Origin: Bacillus methanolicus
GTDB lineage: Bacteria; Bacillota; Bacilli; Bacillales; Cytobacillaceae
NCBI RefSeq assembly: GCF_028888695.1
Contig: NZ_PNFF01000002.1
Location: 372,001-436,000 of the forward strand
Direction of reading: 5' to 3'
DNA: 64,000 nt
Shown here: positions 9,873 to 21,538 of the stretch, one piece after another
Numbering within the stretch: the stretch's first letter is position 1
How the letters are laid out: every line of letters begins with the position of its first letter
Notes under the pieces: model-generated
Databases searched by the model: none
The model's input: the letters and a program-made list of their open reading frames with translations, nothing else
What the model was told of the DNA's origin: nothing
Made by a program: the position numbers and the translations under genes

Positions 9873-9919
9873 TTTTTTTTTAAAAAACCCCCCGGAATTT
9901 CATCTTCCGGGGGGTTTTT
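9873..9919 (-). terminator. intrinsic terminator after pyrG
   Basis: On the minus strand AAAAACCCCCCGGAAG and its complement flank a short loop and are followed by a long T run. It starts a few bases after the pyrG stop. The plus strand also ends in T residues, so it may serve ywjG as well. Confidence 0.92.
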
Positions 9920-9922
9920 CGA

Positions 9923-11572
<1,650 letters not shown>

Positions 11573-11645
11573 TTAAAGGCTTAATCAGTAAAAAATTAAT
11601 TTAAAAACAGGGAAAACGATTCATTAAAAGCTTTTATAAAAAAAT

Positions 11646-11684
11646 AAAAACGCTCCGCCTACATTTTGTAAGGGAGCGTTTTAC
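11646..11684 (-). terminator. pyrG leader attenuator hairpin
   Basis: On the minus strand AACGCTCCCTTACA pairs with TGTAGGCGGAGCGTT and is followed by a T-rich tract, giving an intrinsic terminator 35-75 nt into the predicted pyrG transcript. The 5' arm contains CTCCCTT, which could pair instead with a run of G residues added at the transcript 5' end, as described for B. subtilis pyrG. Confidence 0.85.
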
Positions 11685-11717
11685 CGCTTTATTTTAAGAC
11701 CGTTCCTAATTTATAGA

Positions 11718-11757
11718 GCCCAAAAAAGATTGTACAAGCCTTGTCGAAAAAAGTCAA
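11718..11757 (-). promoter_or_regulatory. pyrG promoter starting at GGGC
   Basis: TTGACT (11752-11757), a 17-base spacer and TACAAT (11729-11734) are followed 7 bases later by GGGC (11721 down to 11718). The transcript would begin pppGGGC. This matches the B. subtilis pyrG start, where low CTP makes RNA polymerase stutter and add extra G residues. The promoter abuts the end of rpoE. Confidence 0.88.
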
Positions 11758-11762
11758 GCTGA

Positions 11763-12335
11763 TTATAAATCCTCTTCGTCCTCCAGATCTTCTAACTCAT
11801 CATCGAGCAGCTCTTCTTCTTCATCGAGGTCATAATCATCCTCGTCATCTATTATATCACTTTCGTCATCATCTTCGTCTAAGGCGTCTAAGTCTTCATC
11901 AATTAAATCGTCGTCAAGAAGATCCTCGTCCTCATCTTCTTCAAACGCATCGATATCATCGTAATCAATTTCGTCTTCATCGATGTCGTCATAATCATCG
12001 ACATCAAGATCATCATCAAGAGCCTTTTTCGCTTTTTTCTTCTTAGGCTTAACAGTTGTAATCGTTTCATCCTCAGTCTGGTCTATAGGATACCAAACAC
12101 GAAGCCCCCACCGGTTTTCTCCAAGTGAAATAAACCGGCCGTCTATGTTCATATCTGTATAGAATTGCGCCAATTTCGCTCTTACTTCTTCTTCACTAAG
12201 GCCAAGAAGCTGCGAAACTTCATCTACAATGTCTTTAAATGGAACTGCTTGTTTCTTTTCATTCAACAGTTCATAAGCAATTTCAATGAAAGACATTTCT
12301 TTCAATTCCTCTTTTGAGTATTGGTTCAGACTCAA
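11763..12335 (-). CDS. rpoE: DNA-directed RNA polymerase delta subunit
   Basis: Delta factor of Gram-positive RNA polymerase, which speeds recycling and makes initiation sensitive to the level of the first nucleotide. The N-terminal winged-helix domain (about residues 1-90) contains YSKEELKEMS and FYTDMNIDGRF. A Lys-rich linker (KKKKAKKA) precedes a C-terminal tail made almost entirely of Asp and Glu. A GTG at 12344 opens the frame but abuts the ribosome site. The TTG at 12335 has AAAGGAAG 8 bases upstream and aligns with the B. subtilis start, so I use it (190 aa). Confidence 0.95.
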   Translation of the reverse strand: MSLNQYSKEELKEMSFIEIAYELLNEKKQAVPFKDIVDEVSQLLGLSEEEVRAKLAQFYTDMNIDGRFISLGENRWGLRVWYPIDQTEDETITTVKPKKKKAKKALDDDLDVDDYDDIDEDEIDYDDIDAFEEDEDEDLLDDDLIDEDLDALDEDDDESDIIDDEDDYDLDEEEELLDDELEDLEDEEDL

Positions 12336-12454
12336 TATCGGCACTTCCTTTCTCTATATCAAGCCACTATAAAGGGCTTCATCCCTTTATTGGCAAGTAT
12401 TTCCCAAAATACATATTCTTCATTATAAACAAATTCCTCCTGTTTATGCTAGTT

Positions 12455-12700
12455 CTATCTTCTATTTCTCACACTTTTTTCGTTTATAAAATCATTATTT
12501 GTTAATGATCGGTCTGTTTCCGTTTCATCCGGGCGTTTGGAAAGCTGGTTAAAAGCTAAACTGAAGAAAAAAATCGATAAAATGAAAAAGGATATGGCGC
12601 CTAACTGACGCTGGTAAAGATAATATAATGCACCTAAGGCACCGATAATTGAAATGATGAAAAAAAATGATTTCAAATTGGTCACATCCTGTATCTTCAT
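12455..12700 (-). CDS. small two-helix membrane protein, unknown
   Basis: About 81 aa with two hydrophobic helices (SFFFIISIIGALGALYYLY, then AISFFILSIFFFSLAF), followed by a charged tail (ERK, D, N and R rich). I do not recognise the family. The start is uncertain. The ATG at 12700 has AGGAAG immediately before it, which is too close, and the ORF is open back to 12856 with no better site. It sits between the icmF terminator and rpoE on the same strand. Confidence 0.55.
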   Translation of the reverse strand: MKIQDVTNLKSFFFIISIIGALGALYYLYQRQLGAISFFILSIFFFSLAFNQLSKRPDETETDRSLTNNDFINEKSVRNRR

Positions 12701-12787
12701 CTTCCTATGATGGCCGTTTTTAAAGCCCCAGCTTCCATATAGTTTGATTATAATGGAAAGTGTGCCAATTTGAAAAATCTTTATATA

Positions 12788-12822
12788 CAAAAATGGCTTA
12801 TAAACATAAGCCATTTTTTTAT
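12788..12822 (-). terminator. terminator after icmF
   Basis: AAAATGGCTTAT and ATAAGCCATTTT flank a four-base loop, with a T tract on the plus side and a shorter one on the minus side. It lies just past the icmF stop at 12828. Confidence 0.8.
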
Positions 12823-12827
12823 GAAGA

Positions 12828-15800
12828 TTACATATTTCTGCGATATTGTCCTCCAACTTCGTAGAGAGCTCGGGTGATTTGGCCGAGGCTGGCCACTTTG
12901 ACTGTTTCCATCAGCTCCGCAAAGATATTTCCTCCGCTTACGGCTGTTTGCTTCAAGCGGTTAAGCGCCTCGGCTGCGCGGTCTTTATTTCGTTCTTGGA
13001 ATGAACGGAGGTTTTGGATTTGCAGCTCTTTCTCTTCTTTCGTTGCCCGCGCCAATTCCATGTTGTTAAGCTCATCTTCTGATGGCGGATTCGGATTTAC
13101 ATACGTATTCACGCCGATGATCGGCAGTTCTCCTGAATGTTTTTTCATTTCATAATACATCGATTCATCCTGGATTTTCCCGCGCTGATACTGGGTTTCC
13201 ATCGCACCGAGAACCCCGCCGCGGTCGTTCAGGCGGTCGAACTCCTGAAGGACTGCTTCTTCCACTAGGTCTGTCAGCTCTTCAATAATAAATGACCCTT
13301 GAAGAGGATTCTCATTTTTCGTTAATCCATGTTCTTTTGTAATGATCATCTGGATGGCCATCGCCCGGCGAACCGATTCTTCTGTCGGAGTTGTAATCGC
13401 CTCGTCATAAGCATTTGTATGAAGCGAGTTGCAGTTGTCATGAAGTGCCATTAGTGCCTGAAGAGTTGTCCGAATATCATTAAAATCAATTTCCATGGCA
13501 TGCAGCGAACGGCCCGATGTCTGGACATGGTACTTCAATTTCTGGCTTCTTTCATTCGCCCCGTATTTATCTCTCATCACAATTGCCCAAATTCGGCGCG
13601 CTACCCGGCCAATTACTGAATACTCCGGATCAAGTCCATTTGAAAAGAAGAACGATAAGTTTGGTGCAAAGTCATCGATCTTCATCCCGCGGCTCAAATA
13701 ATATTCGACATACGTAAACCCGTTCGCAAGCGTAAACGCCAGCTGGGTGATCGGATTGGCCCCTGCTTCGGCTATATGATAGCCGGATATAGACACCGAA
13801 TAGTAATTTCGCACCTTATGATCAATAAAGTATTGCTGAATATCTCCCATCATTCTTAATGCGAACTCTGTTGAGAAAATACATGTATTTTGTCCTTGAT
13901 CTTCTTTTAAAATATCGGCTTGAACCGTTCCCCTGACTGCTTGCAAAGTCATTGCTTTCACTTGTTCATATTCTTCGCCGGTCAGCTTTCGTCCAAGTTC
14001 TGCTTCTTTCTTTTCTATTTGCTGTTCGATCGCTGTATTCATAAACATGGCTAAAATAATCGGCGCCGGACCGTTGATTGTCATCGAAACAGATGTCGAC
14101 GGATGGCATAAATCAAAACCGGCATAGAGCTTTTTCATATCATCAAGGGTACAGACATTGACACCGCTTTCACCGACTTTACCGTAAATATCCGGCCGGT
14201 AGTCCGGATCCTCGCCATAAAGGGTGACGGAATCAAAAGCGGTGCTTAAGCGCTTTGCCGGGTCATCTTTTGACAAGTAATGGAAACGGCGGTTTGTCCG
14301 TTCAGGTGTTCCTTCGCCGGCAAACTGGCGTTTCGGGTCTTCTCCCTGGCGTTTAAATGGAAAAACACCGGCCGTATACGGGAATGACCCGGGAACATTT
14401 TCACGGTAAACCCACCTTAAAATCTCTCCGTAATCTTTGTATTTCGGAAGTGCAACCTTCGGAATCTCTAATCCTGAAAGGCTCTTTGTTTTTAACTCTG
14501 TAACGATTTCTTTATCACGGATTTTCGCAACGAACTTGTCGGCAGAGTATTTTTCTTTCAGCTGTTCCCACTCAAGTAAAATCTTCTTTGATTCCGGTGA
14601 AAGCTTAGACTCAATGTCTTCTTTCAGTGCTTCAAGAGACGAGAGAATTTCACCATTTGTTTCCCGTTCCTTCAACGCTTCAATGGCACCCTCCACTTGG
14701 AACAAGCGGCGGGCAAATGCAACTTGCTCTTCCGCTTTTTTATGATAGTTTCGAACCGTTTCGGTAATTTCCCGCAAATAATAGCGGCGTTCGTTAGGAA
14801 TAATGACATTTTGCTTTTCGACATGCGCTTCTTTTGAGAAGGATGTCGACCAATTCGTTCCTGCTTTTTCATTGATTTTTTCAATCAATGCCGTAAAAAG
14901 CGCATTTGTTCCGGGATCGTTAAATTGGCTCGCAATCGTCCCGTATACAGGCATTTCCGAATAATCTTTGTCAAACAGCATGCGGCTTCGCTGATACTGT
15001 TTTTGCACTTGGCGCTTCGCGTCCTCTGAACCTTTCTTCTCAAACTTGTTAATCACAATTAAGTCCGCATAGTCAATCATGTCGATTTTTTCAAGCTGTG
15101 ACGGCGCTCCGAATTCACTTGTCATAACATAAATGGAAACGTCGCATATTTCGGTAATTTCCGCATCTCCCTGTCCGATTCCGCTTGTTTCAACAATAAT
15201 TAGGTCGAAGCCGGCTGCTTTTACAACAGAAATCGCATCTTTAATGGCTAATGACAGCTCATTTTTTGATTTCCTCGTTGCCAGGCTCCGCATATAGACG
15301 CGCGGTGAAAAAATGGCATTCATGCGGATCCGGTCTCCGAGAAGAGCGCCGCCCGTTTTTTGTTTAGTAGGGTCGACGGATAAAATGGCTATTCTTTTCT
15401 CGGGAATTTCATTGAGGAATCGGCGGATCAGTTCATCGGTTAAGGAGCTTTTTCCGGAGCCGCCAGTTCCGGTAATCCCGACGACAGGGGCGGATTTTTC
15501 CAGTGATTTCACTTTTTCCATTACCGACTCAACGGCCGCAGCTGTTTCTTTCTGAATGCTGACATGCTGTTCGGCAAGTGTGATCAGCTTGGAAACAGCG
15601 TTCACCTCGCCGGTTTGAAGTTTTTCGACATAGCCTGCCGCATCAAGAGTGACCGTCGGAAAATCACATTCTTTTAACATGAGTTCAATCATGCCTTGAA
15701 GGCCAAACCGGCGTCCGTCCTCAGGCGAAAAAATTTTTGCAATCCCATATTCGTGAAGTTCTTTTATTTCGCGGGGAATAATGACACCGCCCCCGCCTCC

Positions 15801-16079
15801 GTATATGCGAATGTGGGAAGCACCTTTTTCTTTTAACAAATCGTACATATACTTAAAATATTCGACATGCCCCCCTTGGTAAGAGGAAACGGCAATTCCT
15901 TGGACATCTTCCTGAATAGCGGCATTCACTACCTCTTCAACAGACCGGTTATGGCCAAGGTGTATGACTTCTGCTCCGCCGGCCTGCAGAAGCCTTCGCA
16001 TAATATTAATGGAGGCATCGTGGCCGTCAAATAAGCTTGAGGCAGTAACAAAACGAATGTGATGCTTTGGCTTATACAT
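12828..16079 (-). CDS. icmF: fused isobutyryl-CoA mutase with G-protein chaperone
   Basis: Coenzyme B12-dependent enzyme that interconverts isobutyryl-CoA and n-butyryl-CoA; some members also act on isovaleryl/pivalyl-CoA. The 1083 aa contain, in order: a cobalamin-binding domain (about 1-140; the His ligand is in FDGHDAS, and GGGGGVI is a second nucleotide-loop motif), a MeaI-type GTPase domain with Walker [13 protein letters not shown] at 201-212 and the base motif NKFEKKG, and a C-terminal TIM-barrel mutase domain with [13 protein letters not shown]-like substrate segments. It overlaps the upstream TetR gene by 8 bases, so the two are translationally coupled. It lets branched-chain acyl-CoAs enter the adjacent beta-oxidation genes. 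Confidence 0.96.
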   Translation of the reverse strand: MYKPKHHIRFVTASSLFDGHDASINIMRRLLQAGGAEVIHLGHNRSVEEVVNAAIQEDVQGIAVSSYQGGHVEYFKYMYDLLKEKGASHIRIYGGGGGVIIPREIKELHEYGIAKIFSPEDGRRFGLQGMIELMLKECDFPTVTLDAAGYVEKLQTGEVNAVSKLITLAEQHVSIQKETAAAVESVMEKVKSLEKSAPVVGITGTGGSGKSSLTDELIRRFLNEIPEKRIAILSVDPTKQKTGGALLGDRIRMNAIFSPRVYMRSLATRKSKNELSLAIKDAISVVKAAGFDLIIVETSGIGQGDAEITEICDVSIYVMTSEFGAPSQLEKIDMIDYADLIVINKFEKKGSEDAKRQVQKQYQRSRMLFDKDYSEMPVYGTIASQFNDPGTNALFTALIEKINEKAGTNWSTSFSKEAHVEKQNVIIPNERRYYLREITETVRNYHKKAEEQVAFARRLFQVEGAIEALKERETNGEILSSLEALKEDIESKLSPESKKILLEWEQLKEKYSADKFVAKIRDKEIVTELKTKSLSGLEIPKVALPKYKDYGEILRWVYRENVPGSFPYTAGVFPFKRQGEDPKRQFAGEGTPERTNRRFHYLSKDDPAKRLSTAFDSVTLYGEDPDYRPDIYGKVGESGVNVCTLDDMKKLYAGFDLCHPSTSVSMTINGPAPIILAMFMNTAIEQQIEKKEAELGRKLTGEEYEQVKAMTLQAVRGTVQADILKEDQGQNTCIFSTEFALRMMGDIQQYFIDHKVRNYYSVSISGYHIAEAGANPITQLAFTLANGFTYVEYYLSRGMKIDDFAPNLSFFFSNGLDPEYSVIGRVARRIWAIVMRDKYGANERSQKLKYHVQTSGRSLHAMEIDFNDIRTTLQALMALHDNCNSLHTNAYDEAITTPTEESVRRAMAIQMIITKEHGLTKNENPLQGSFIIEELTDLVEEAVLQEFDRLNDRGGVLGAMETQYQRGKIQDESMYYEMKKHSGELPIIGVNTYVNPNPPSEDELNNMELARATKEEKELQIQNLRSFQERNKDRAAEALNRLKQTAVSGGNIFAELMETVKVASLGQITRALYEVGGQYRRNM

Positions 16080-16719
16080 GCTTCTCTACCCCCTGTTCGT
16101 TTAAGCAGATCCCTTTAAAAAGCAATTCCGTTTGCAATTCAATGTACTCTTCGAGAGTGTAAATTTTTTGAAGCGCCCAGCGGCGGAATCCCCACATCTG
16201 CCCCTGAACGAAAATATTGTGAGCAATCATTTGCACCTGCTTTTTTGTCAGTACCAGTTCCCCGTTTTCCACACATCGATTGATGACATCTTCAAACATG
16301 CCGACCATTTCAATTTCTTTTTTCAGCACATATGGAAGCGCATCTTTTGAGAGTGATTTCGCTTCCTGGTACATAACAAGCACTTCATCCTGCATGTCAT
16401 CCATGACTCGAAAGTAATTTGCAATTCCACGCTTTAAGCTTTCCAGTGTACCCTGACTCGTATCAAGGTCTTTTTGAAGGCGCTCCCGCACTTGATCATA
16501 GATGCTGTCACAGACAAGGTATAACACATCTTCCTTCGTCCGAATGTATTCATATAGCGTACCGATGCTGAATCCGGCTGCTTTCGCTATCTCCCTTGTT
16601 GTTGTGCGGTGAAACCCTTTTTGTTTAAAAAGGCTGACAGCACCTTTAATCATTTGATTGCGTCGTTTATTAACAAGGCTCTCATCTTTGACAGAAGCAT
16701 GCACTTCACGTTTTTCCAT
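16072..16719 (-). CDS. TetR/AcrR-family regulator of the acyl-CoA cluster
   Basis: The 215-aa protein has a TetR helix-turn-helix at about residues 20-70 ([20 protein letters not shown], then [19 protein letters not shown]) and a helical ligand-binding domain. It is inside the fatty-acid operon, overlapping icmF by 8 bases, and is likely an acyl-CoA-responsive repressor. It is not a close match to my memory of B. subtilis FadR. Candidate operators are the shared 17-bp motif at 23766-23782 and 21370-21386. That pairing is inference from context. Confidence 0.88.
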   Translation of the reverse strand: MEKREVHASVKDESLVNKRRNQMIKGAVSLFKQKGFHRTTTREIAKAAGFSIGTLYEYIRTKEDVLYLVCDSIYDQVRERLQKDLDTSQGTLESLKRGIANYFRVMDDMQDEVLVMYQEAKSLSKDALPYVLKKEIEMVGMFEDVINRCVENGELVLTKKQVQMIAHNIFVQGQMWGFRRWALQKIYTLEEYIELQTELLFKGICLNEQGVEKHV

Positions 16720-16769
16720 TGTCTTTTTACCGCCTTTACAAAAAAGGAATTTTGTACACTTTTTAAGTA

Positions 16770-17909
16770 CTATTTTGTCAGCATCCGGGAAATAACAAGA
16801 CGCTGAATTTCCTGGGTTCCCTCGTATATTTGTGTAATCTTCGCATCACGCATAAAGCGTTCAACCGGATAATCCTTCGTATATCCATATCCTCCAAAGA
16901 TTTGGACTGCTTCGGTTGTCACTTTCATCGCTGTATCACCCGCAAACAGCTTTGACATCGCCGATTCTTTTCCGTATGGAAGGCCGGCGGACTCAAGCCA
17001 TGCCGCCTGATAGGTTAATAGTCTTGCCGCTTCAATACTCGTTGCCATATCGGCCAGCTTAAAGGCGATCCCTTGGTGAGCGGCAATCGGACGGCCGAAC
17101 TGATGGCGCTCTTTCGCATATTCAATGGCAGCATCCAATGCTCCTTGAGCAATGCCGACTGCTTGGGCTGCGATGCCGTTGCGGCCGCCGTCAAGGGTCA
17201 TCATTGCGATTTTGAAGCCTTCTCCTTCCCGGCCGAGAAGGTTTTCTTTCGGAACCTTGCAATCTTCAAAAATAATCTCGGTTGTTGGGGACGAACGGAT
17301 TCCGAGTTTCTTTTCTTTTTTGCCGACTGAAAAGCCGGGGAAGTCTTTTTCAATAATAAAAGCGCTTGTTCCCTTATGTTTCATTGATGGATCGGTAAGG
17401 GCAAAGACGACATAAATATCTGCTACACCACCGTTTGTTATGAAAATTTTCGAACCATTTAATACGTAATGGTCCCCTTCAAGGCGGGCCGTTGTTTTCA
17501 TCGCGCCGGCATCGGAACCGCTTCCGGGCTCTGTCAGTCCATAAGCGCCGATTTTTTCTCCCTGTGCCATCGGCCGCAAGTATTTTTGTTTTTGCTCTTC
17601 AGTGCCAAATTTGTAAATCGGCCAACATGCAAGGGAAGTGTGGGCAGATAATGTGACCCCTGTAGAAGCGCACACCCTTGATAATTCTTCCACTGCAATA
17701 CAATACGCCAAATAATCGCCGCCGATTCCGCCGTATTCTTCCGGCCACGGAATTCCGGTTAAGCCGAGCTCGGCCATTTTATCAAAAATCTCCCGGTCAA
17801 ACCGTTCTTCTTCATCCCGTTCAGCCGCTGTTGGCGCTACTTCATTATTTGCAAAATCGCGGACCATTTTTCGAATCATTTCATGTTCTTCCGAAAGTTG
17901 AAAGTTCAT
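16770..17909 (-). CDS. acyl-CoA dehydrogenase (paralogue 2)
   Basis: FAD enzyme oxidising acyl-CoA to trans-2-enoyl-CoA, passing electrons to ETF and probably FadF. The 379 aa include the flavin motifs [13 protein letters not shown] and KIFITNGG, and the C-terminal catalytic glutamate in [15 protein letters not shown]. It starts [14 protein letters not shown] after GGGGGATAAGGAC. It lies 23 bases after the sister gene at 17933-19063 and is clearly a paralogue of it, suggesting different chain lengths or branched substrates. Confidence 0.95.
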   Translation of the reverse strand: MNFQLSEEHEMIRKMVRDFANNEVAPTAAERDEEERFDREIFDKMAELGLTGIPWPEEYGGIGGDYLAYCIAVEELSRVCASTGVTLSAHTSLACWPIYKFGTEEQKQKYLRPMAQGEKIGAYGLTEPGSGSDAGAMKTTARLEGDHYVLNGSKIFITNGGVADIYVVFALTDPSMKHKGTSAFIIEKDFPGFSVGKKEKKLGIRSSPTTEIIFEDCKVPKENLLGREGEGFKIAMMTLDGGRNGIAAQAVGIAQGALDAAIEYAKERHQFGRPIAAHQGIAFKLADMATSIEAARLLTYQAAWLESAGLPYGKESAMSKLFAGDTAMKVTTEAVQIFGGYGYTKDYPVERFMRDAKITQIYEGTQEIQRLVISRMLTK

Positions 17910-17932
17910 GTCCTTATCCCCCGTTTCCTGTT

Positions 17933-19063
17933 TTACAGCTGTTTGCTGATAACAAGCCGCTGAATCTCGCTTGTTCCTTCATAAATTTCCGTTATTTTGG
18001 CATCACGGAAATACCGTTCAACAGGATAATCTTCCGTATAGCCGTAGCCGCCAAAAATTTGAATCGCTTCCGTTGCCGCTTCAACAGCTGTTTTTGAAGC
18101 AAACAGCTTGGCCATTGAAGCTTCTTTTCTGCATTGTTTTCCTTTCTGCCTTAAGTCGGCTGCCCGATAGATTAATAGTTTTGCAGCTTCGACATTTGTT
18201 GCCATATCTGCAAGCTTAAAAGCGACGCCTTGCTGCGCGGCAATCGGACGGCCGAACTGGTGCCGCTCTTTTGCATAGCCTGTTGCGGCCTCAAGTGCGG
18301 CCTCTGCAATTCCGAGTGCTTGGGCCGCAATGCCGATCCTGCCGGCATCGAGGTTTGCCATTGCAATGTTAAAACCTTCCCCTTCTTTTCCAAGCAGGTT
18401 TTTTGCGGAGATGCGCATATCTTCAAACGTAAGTTGAACGGTTCTTGAACCATGGAGCCCCATTTTATGTTCGTCTTTGCCGACAATAAATCCGGGCGTT
18501 CCTTTTTCAACAATGAACGCAGAGATCCCTTTCTTACCTGCCTCAAGGTTGGTTGTGGCAAACACAATATAAACATCTGCTTCGCCGCCATTTGTAATAA
18601 AAATTTTTGAACCGTTGATCATATAGTCGTCTCCATCTCTCACTGCCCTGGACTTGAGGCTTGCGGCATCGGAGCCTGCGCCCGGTTCTGTGAGGCAAAA
18701 TGCCCCTAAATATTCGCCTGAAGCCAATTTCGGCACATACTTTTGCTTCTGTTCTTCCGTTCCGAAATAAAGGATCGGAATTGTGCAGACAGACGTGTGG
18801 ACAGACAGGATGGCACCTACGGCTGCACTTACTTTTGACAGTTCATGAATGGCAATAATATAGGATGTAAAATCCATATCCGCACCGCCGTATTGTTCCG
18901 GCACAGGTATGCCCATTAAACCAAGTTCACCCATTTTTTTAAGGATGCCGCGCGGGAATTCTCCCTTTTCCATGTTTTCAACAAATGGCGCGATTTCGCT
19001 TTGGGCAAAATCACGGACCATTTTTCTCATCATTTCTTGCTCTTCCGTAAATCTCAGGTTCAT
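17933..19063 (-). CDS. acyl-CoA dehydrogenase (paralogue 1)
   Basis: Second acyl-CoA dehydrogenase, 376 aa, with [25 protein letters not shown] and the catalytic Glu in [30 protein letters not shown] fixes the ATG at 19063. The longer frame back to 19093 runs through the ribosome site. The short-chain class (butyryl or branched) is plausible because of the thiolase and hydroxybutyryl-CoA dehydrogenase next to it, but substrate range cannot be read from the sequence. Confidence 0.95.
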   Translation of the reverse strand: MNLRFTEEQEMMRKMVRDFAQSEIAPFVENMEKGEFPRGILKKMGELGLMGIPVPEQYGGADMDFTSYIIAIHELSKVSAAVGAILSVHTSVCTIPILYFGTEEQKQKYVPKLASGEYLGAFCLTEPGAGSDAASLKSRAVRDGDDYMINGSKIFITNGGEADVYIVFATTNLEAGKKGISAFIVEKGTPGFIVGKDEHKMGLHGSRTVQLTFEDMRISAKNLLGKEGEGFNIAMANLDAGRIGIAAQALGIAEAALEAATGYAKERHQFGRPIAAQQGVAFKLADMATNVEAAKLLIYRAADLRQKGKQCRKEASMAKLFASKTAVEAATEAIQIFGGYGYTEDYPVERYFRDAKITEIYEGTSEIQRLVISKQL

Positions 19064-19138
19064 ATTTTGATCCTCCTGATGAAAAAAAAACATTCATTTG
19101 CTATTCCGTCTGAACGTGGAGTAAACTTTCCTTCGATG

Positions 19139-19990
19139 TTATTCGTATACATAGAAACCGCGGCCTGTTTTCTTGCCGAGCCAGCCTGCTTTTACATATT
19201 TCCGAAGCAGCGGACAAGGCCGGTATTTATCGTCTCCAAATCCTTCGTGAAGAGTTTCCATAATATACAGGCACGTATCAAGGCCTATGAAATCAGCAAG
19301 CGCAAGCGGCCCCATCGGGTGATTCATGCCCAGTTTCATCACTTCATCGATCGCTTCCTTTGTGGCTACCCCTTCGTACAATGTATAAATCGCTTCGTTG
19401 ATCATCGGCATCAGCACACGGTTTGAAACAAATCCCGGAAAGTCATTTACTTCGACCGGAACTTTATTTAACGTTTTCGTGATGTCTTCAATTGTTTGAT
19501 AAACCTCATCCGCTGTCGCCAGCCCGCGGATAATTTCAACAAGCTTCATAACCGGCACAGGGTTCATGAAATGCATGCCGATCACTTTTTCCGGCCTCTT
19601 CGTCGCCGCGGCAATCTCCGTTATTGGGAGCGAAGAAGTATTGCTTGCAAGAATCGTGTGTTCTTGGGCGATCCCATCTAGTTGGGCAAAGATTTTTGTC
19701 TTAATTTCCATGTTCTCTACTGCCGCTTCGATTACAAGATCGGCGTCTTTCGCATCGTGAAGGTCTGTGGAAACTTGAATGTTTCCAAGAATCTCTTCTT
19801 TTTTCTCTTTTGACATGCGGCCTTTTTCTACTTGGCGGGAAAGGTTTTTATTGATCACTCCAAGGCCGCACTCGACAAATTCCTGTTTTACATCATGTAA
19901 AATGACGCTATAGCCTGACTGGGCGCATACTTGGGCAATTCCTGAGCCCATTTGGCCTGCACCGACGACCATGATTTTTTTTACGTTCAC
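19139..19990 (-). CDS. 3-hydroxybutyryl-CoA dehydrogenase
   Basis: Oxidises (S)-3-hydroxyacyl-CoA to the 3-keto form with NAD. At 283 aa it has the stand-alone short-chain HBD length. The Rossmann motif GAGQMGSGIA is at about residues 9-18, the catalytic region is HFMNPVPVMKLVEII, and NDFPGFVSNRVLMP is the hinge segment. The start is GTG at 19990 after GGAGGAAAAGCA. It is related to B. subtilis MmgB. It is followed by the two dehydrogenase genes in the same direction. Confidence 0.95.
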   Translation of the reverse strand: MNVKKIMVVGAGQMGSGIAQVCAQSGYSVILHDVKQEFVECGLGVINKNLSRQVEKGRMSKEKKEEILGNIQVSTDLHDAKDADLVIEAAVENMEIKTKIFAQLDGIAQEHTILASNTSSLPITEIAAATKRPEKVIGMHFMNPVPVMKLVEIIRGLATADEVYQTIEDITKTLNKVPVEVNDFPGFVSNRVLMPMINEAIYTLYEGVATKEAIDEVMKLGMNHPMGPLALADFIGLDTCLYIMETLHEGFGDDKYRPCPLLRKYVKAGWLGKKTGRGFYVYE

Positions 19991-20056
19991 TGCTTTTCCT
20001 CCTCTAAAATCAAACCTTTGGCACTCCTAAGATCGATTCCGGCATCACCTTATGTT

Positions 20057-21247
20057 TCATTGCTGCTTCGGAACTTCGATCATCACAGCGTCACCTTGGC
20101 CGCCGCCCGAGCAAATGGCTGCGATTCCGATTCCTCCGCCGCGGCGTTTCAACTCATGCATTAATGTGATCATGATGCGGGCTCCGCTGGCGCCAATCGG
20201 ATGGCCGAGTGCAATTGCACCGCCGTTTACATTTACTTTTTCAGGATCGACATTTGCAATTTTTCCGCTTGCAAGAGCAACAGCTGCAAACGCTTCATTG
20301 ATTTCAAATAAATCAATATCCTCTATCAATTTTCCGGTTTTCTTTAGCAATTGTTGAATGACAAGACCAGGTGTTTTCGGAAAATCCTTCGCTTCCACCG
20401 CAACGGCTGCATGTCCCAAAAGATAAGCTTCCGGTTTTCTGCCTTCACGCTCGGCCCGTTCTTCGCTCATCAACACTAAAGCTGCCGCCCCATCATTGAT
20501 ACCGGGCGCATTCCCGGCTGTAATCGTTCCGTCAAAATCGAAAACAGGTGCGAGCTTTGCCAGTCTTTCCAATGAGGTGTCTTTTCTTGGAGACTCGTCG
20601 TTCTGCACAATTATAGGTTCGCCTTTTCTTTGGGGAACTTCCACCGGAACAATTTCCTCGGCGAGCTTTCCGGCTTCGATTGCGGCAATCGCGCGTTCAT
20701 GGCTCCTGTAGGCCCATAGATCCTGTTCCTCGCGGCTGATTTCCATTTCTTTCGCCGTGCCGTTACCGTAAGTTCCCATATGAACGCCTGTAAAGCTGCA
20801 GGTGAGGCCGTCATGAATCATCAAATCCTTTACGGTAGAATCACCCATCCTGAATCCCCAGCGAGCTTTCGGCAATAAATAAGGAGCGTTGCTCATCGAT
20901 TCCATACCTCCGGCAACAATCAGTTCTTCATCACCGGCGCGGATCATTTGGTCCGCAAGGGTAACGCTCCTCATTCCCGATGCACAGACCTTATTAATGG
21001 TCTCCGTTTTTACTTCCCATGGAATTCCTGCATAACGCGCCGCCTGTCTGGATGGGATCTGCCCCTGTCCTCCTTGTAAAACGGTTCCCATAATGACTTC
21101 ATCAACCTCTTCCGGGTTCACGTTTGCCCGTTTCAGCGCTTCTTTAATGGCAATTCCCCCAAGTTCAGATGCTTTCAGGCTGCTAAGCGCTCCTCCCAAT
21201 TTTCCAAAAGGTGTCCGGACTCCGCTTAAAATAACCGTTTTTCCCAT
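20057..21247 (-). CDS. acetyl-CoA C-acetyltransferase (thiolase)
   Basis: Thiolytic cleavage of 3-ketoacyl-CoA, or condensation of two acetyl-CoA. The 396 aa carry the nucleophile Cys88 in NKVCASGM, the His in [14 protein letters not shown] and the second Cys in [10 protein letters not shown]. It starts [15 protein letters not shown] after AAAGGAGAGGA. It is the first gene of the downstream part of the cluster, and a candidate operator and a cre-like site lie in its 290-bp leader. It resembles MmgA/YhfS-type thiolases. Confidence 0.96.
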   Translation of the reverse strand: MGKTVILSGVRTPFGKLGGALSSLKASELGGIAIKEALKRANVNPEEVDEVIMGTVLQGGQGQIPSRQAARYAGIPWEVKTETINKVCASGMRSVTLADQMIRAGDEELIVAGGMESMSNAPYLLPKARWGFRMGDSTVKDLMIHDGLTCSFTGVHMGTYGNGTAKEMEISREEQDLWAYRSHERAIAAIEAGKLAEEIVPVEVPQRKGEPIIVQNDESPRKDTSLERLAKLAPVFDFDGTITAGNAPGINDGAAALVLMSEERAEREGRKPEAYLLGHAAVAVEAKDFPKTPGLVIQQLLKKTGKLIEDIDLFEINEAFAAVALASGKIANVDPEKVNVNGGAIALGHPIGASGARIMITLMHELKRRGGGIGIAAICSGGGQGDAVMIEVPKQQ

Positions 21248-21369
21248 TCCATTCCTCTCCTTTTATTTGCTTATTTATTTTAAAAAATCAAAAAACTTTA
21301 AACGAAATAAGGCTCATTTGTTTATGATTAGAGTTATGCTGAAATGATTAAGATGCCAGCAGGTTGGGC

Positions 21370-21386
21370 GACTGAACGCTCGCTCA
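21370..21386 (-). promoter_or_regulatory. candidate operator before the thiolase gene
   Basis: Minus-strand TGAGCGAGCGTTCAGTC matches the fadF promoter motif TGAATGAGCATTCAGTC in 14 of 17 positions. The changed positions lie in the symmetric core TGAnnGAGCnTTCA. It lies about 125 bases before the thiolase start. Regulator identity is inferred from the TetR gene in the cluster. Confidence 0.55.
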
Positions 21387-21428
21387 ATTTATGTGGAAAG
21401 AAAAAGGGTAAATCCTTTTTTATAAAAT

Positions 21429-21442
21429 TGAAAGCGTTTACC
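21429..21442. promoter_or_regulatory. cre-like catabolite control site
   Basis: TGAAAGCGTTTACC fits the CcpA consensus TGWAANCGNTNWCA at every specified position but the last. It lies in the leader between fadF and the thiolase gene. Catabolite repression of fatty-acid breakdown would fit. Confidence 0.6.
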
Positions 21443-21466
21443 TATGCTCTATTTTACTGTAAGAAT

Positions 21467-21520
21467 AGTAGAAATCGAAACACTTTTTAAAAAATTATAG
21501 GATGTGTTTCAATTTCTACT
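21467..21520 (-). terminator. long inverted repeat after fadF
   Basis: AGTAGAAATCGAAACAC (21467-21483) and GTGTTTCAATTTCTACT (21504-21520) pair over 17 bases with one mismatch. The structure begins about 19 bases past the fadF stop. The tail is only weakly T-rich, so terminator function is likely but not certain. Confidence 0.6.
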
Positions 21521-21538
21521 TGAAAATTAAAATAGATT

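Noticed and set aside
11742-11750. Spo0A box (TGTCGAA) in the pyrG promoter
   Set aside because: It falls in the promoter spacer where A/T-rich sequence makes such matches common. Control of pyrG by Spo0A has no support.
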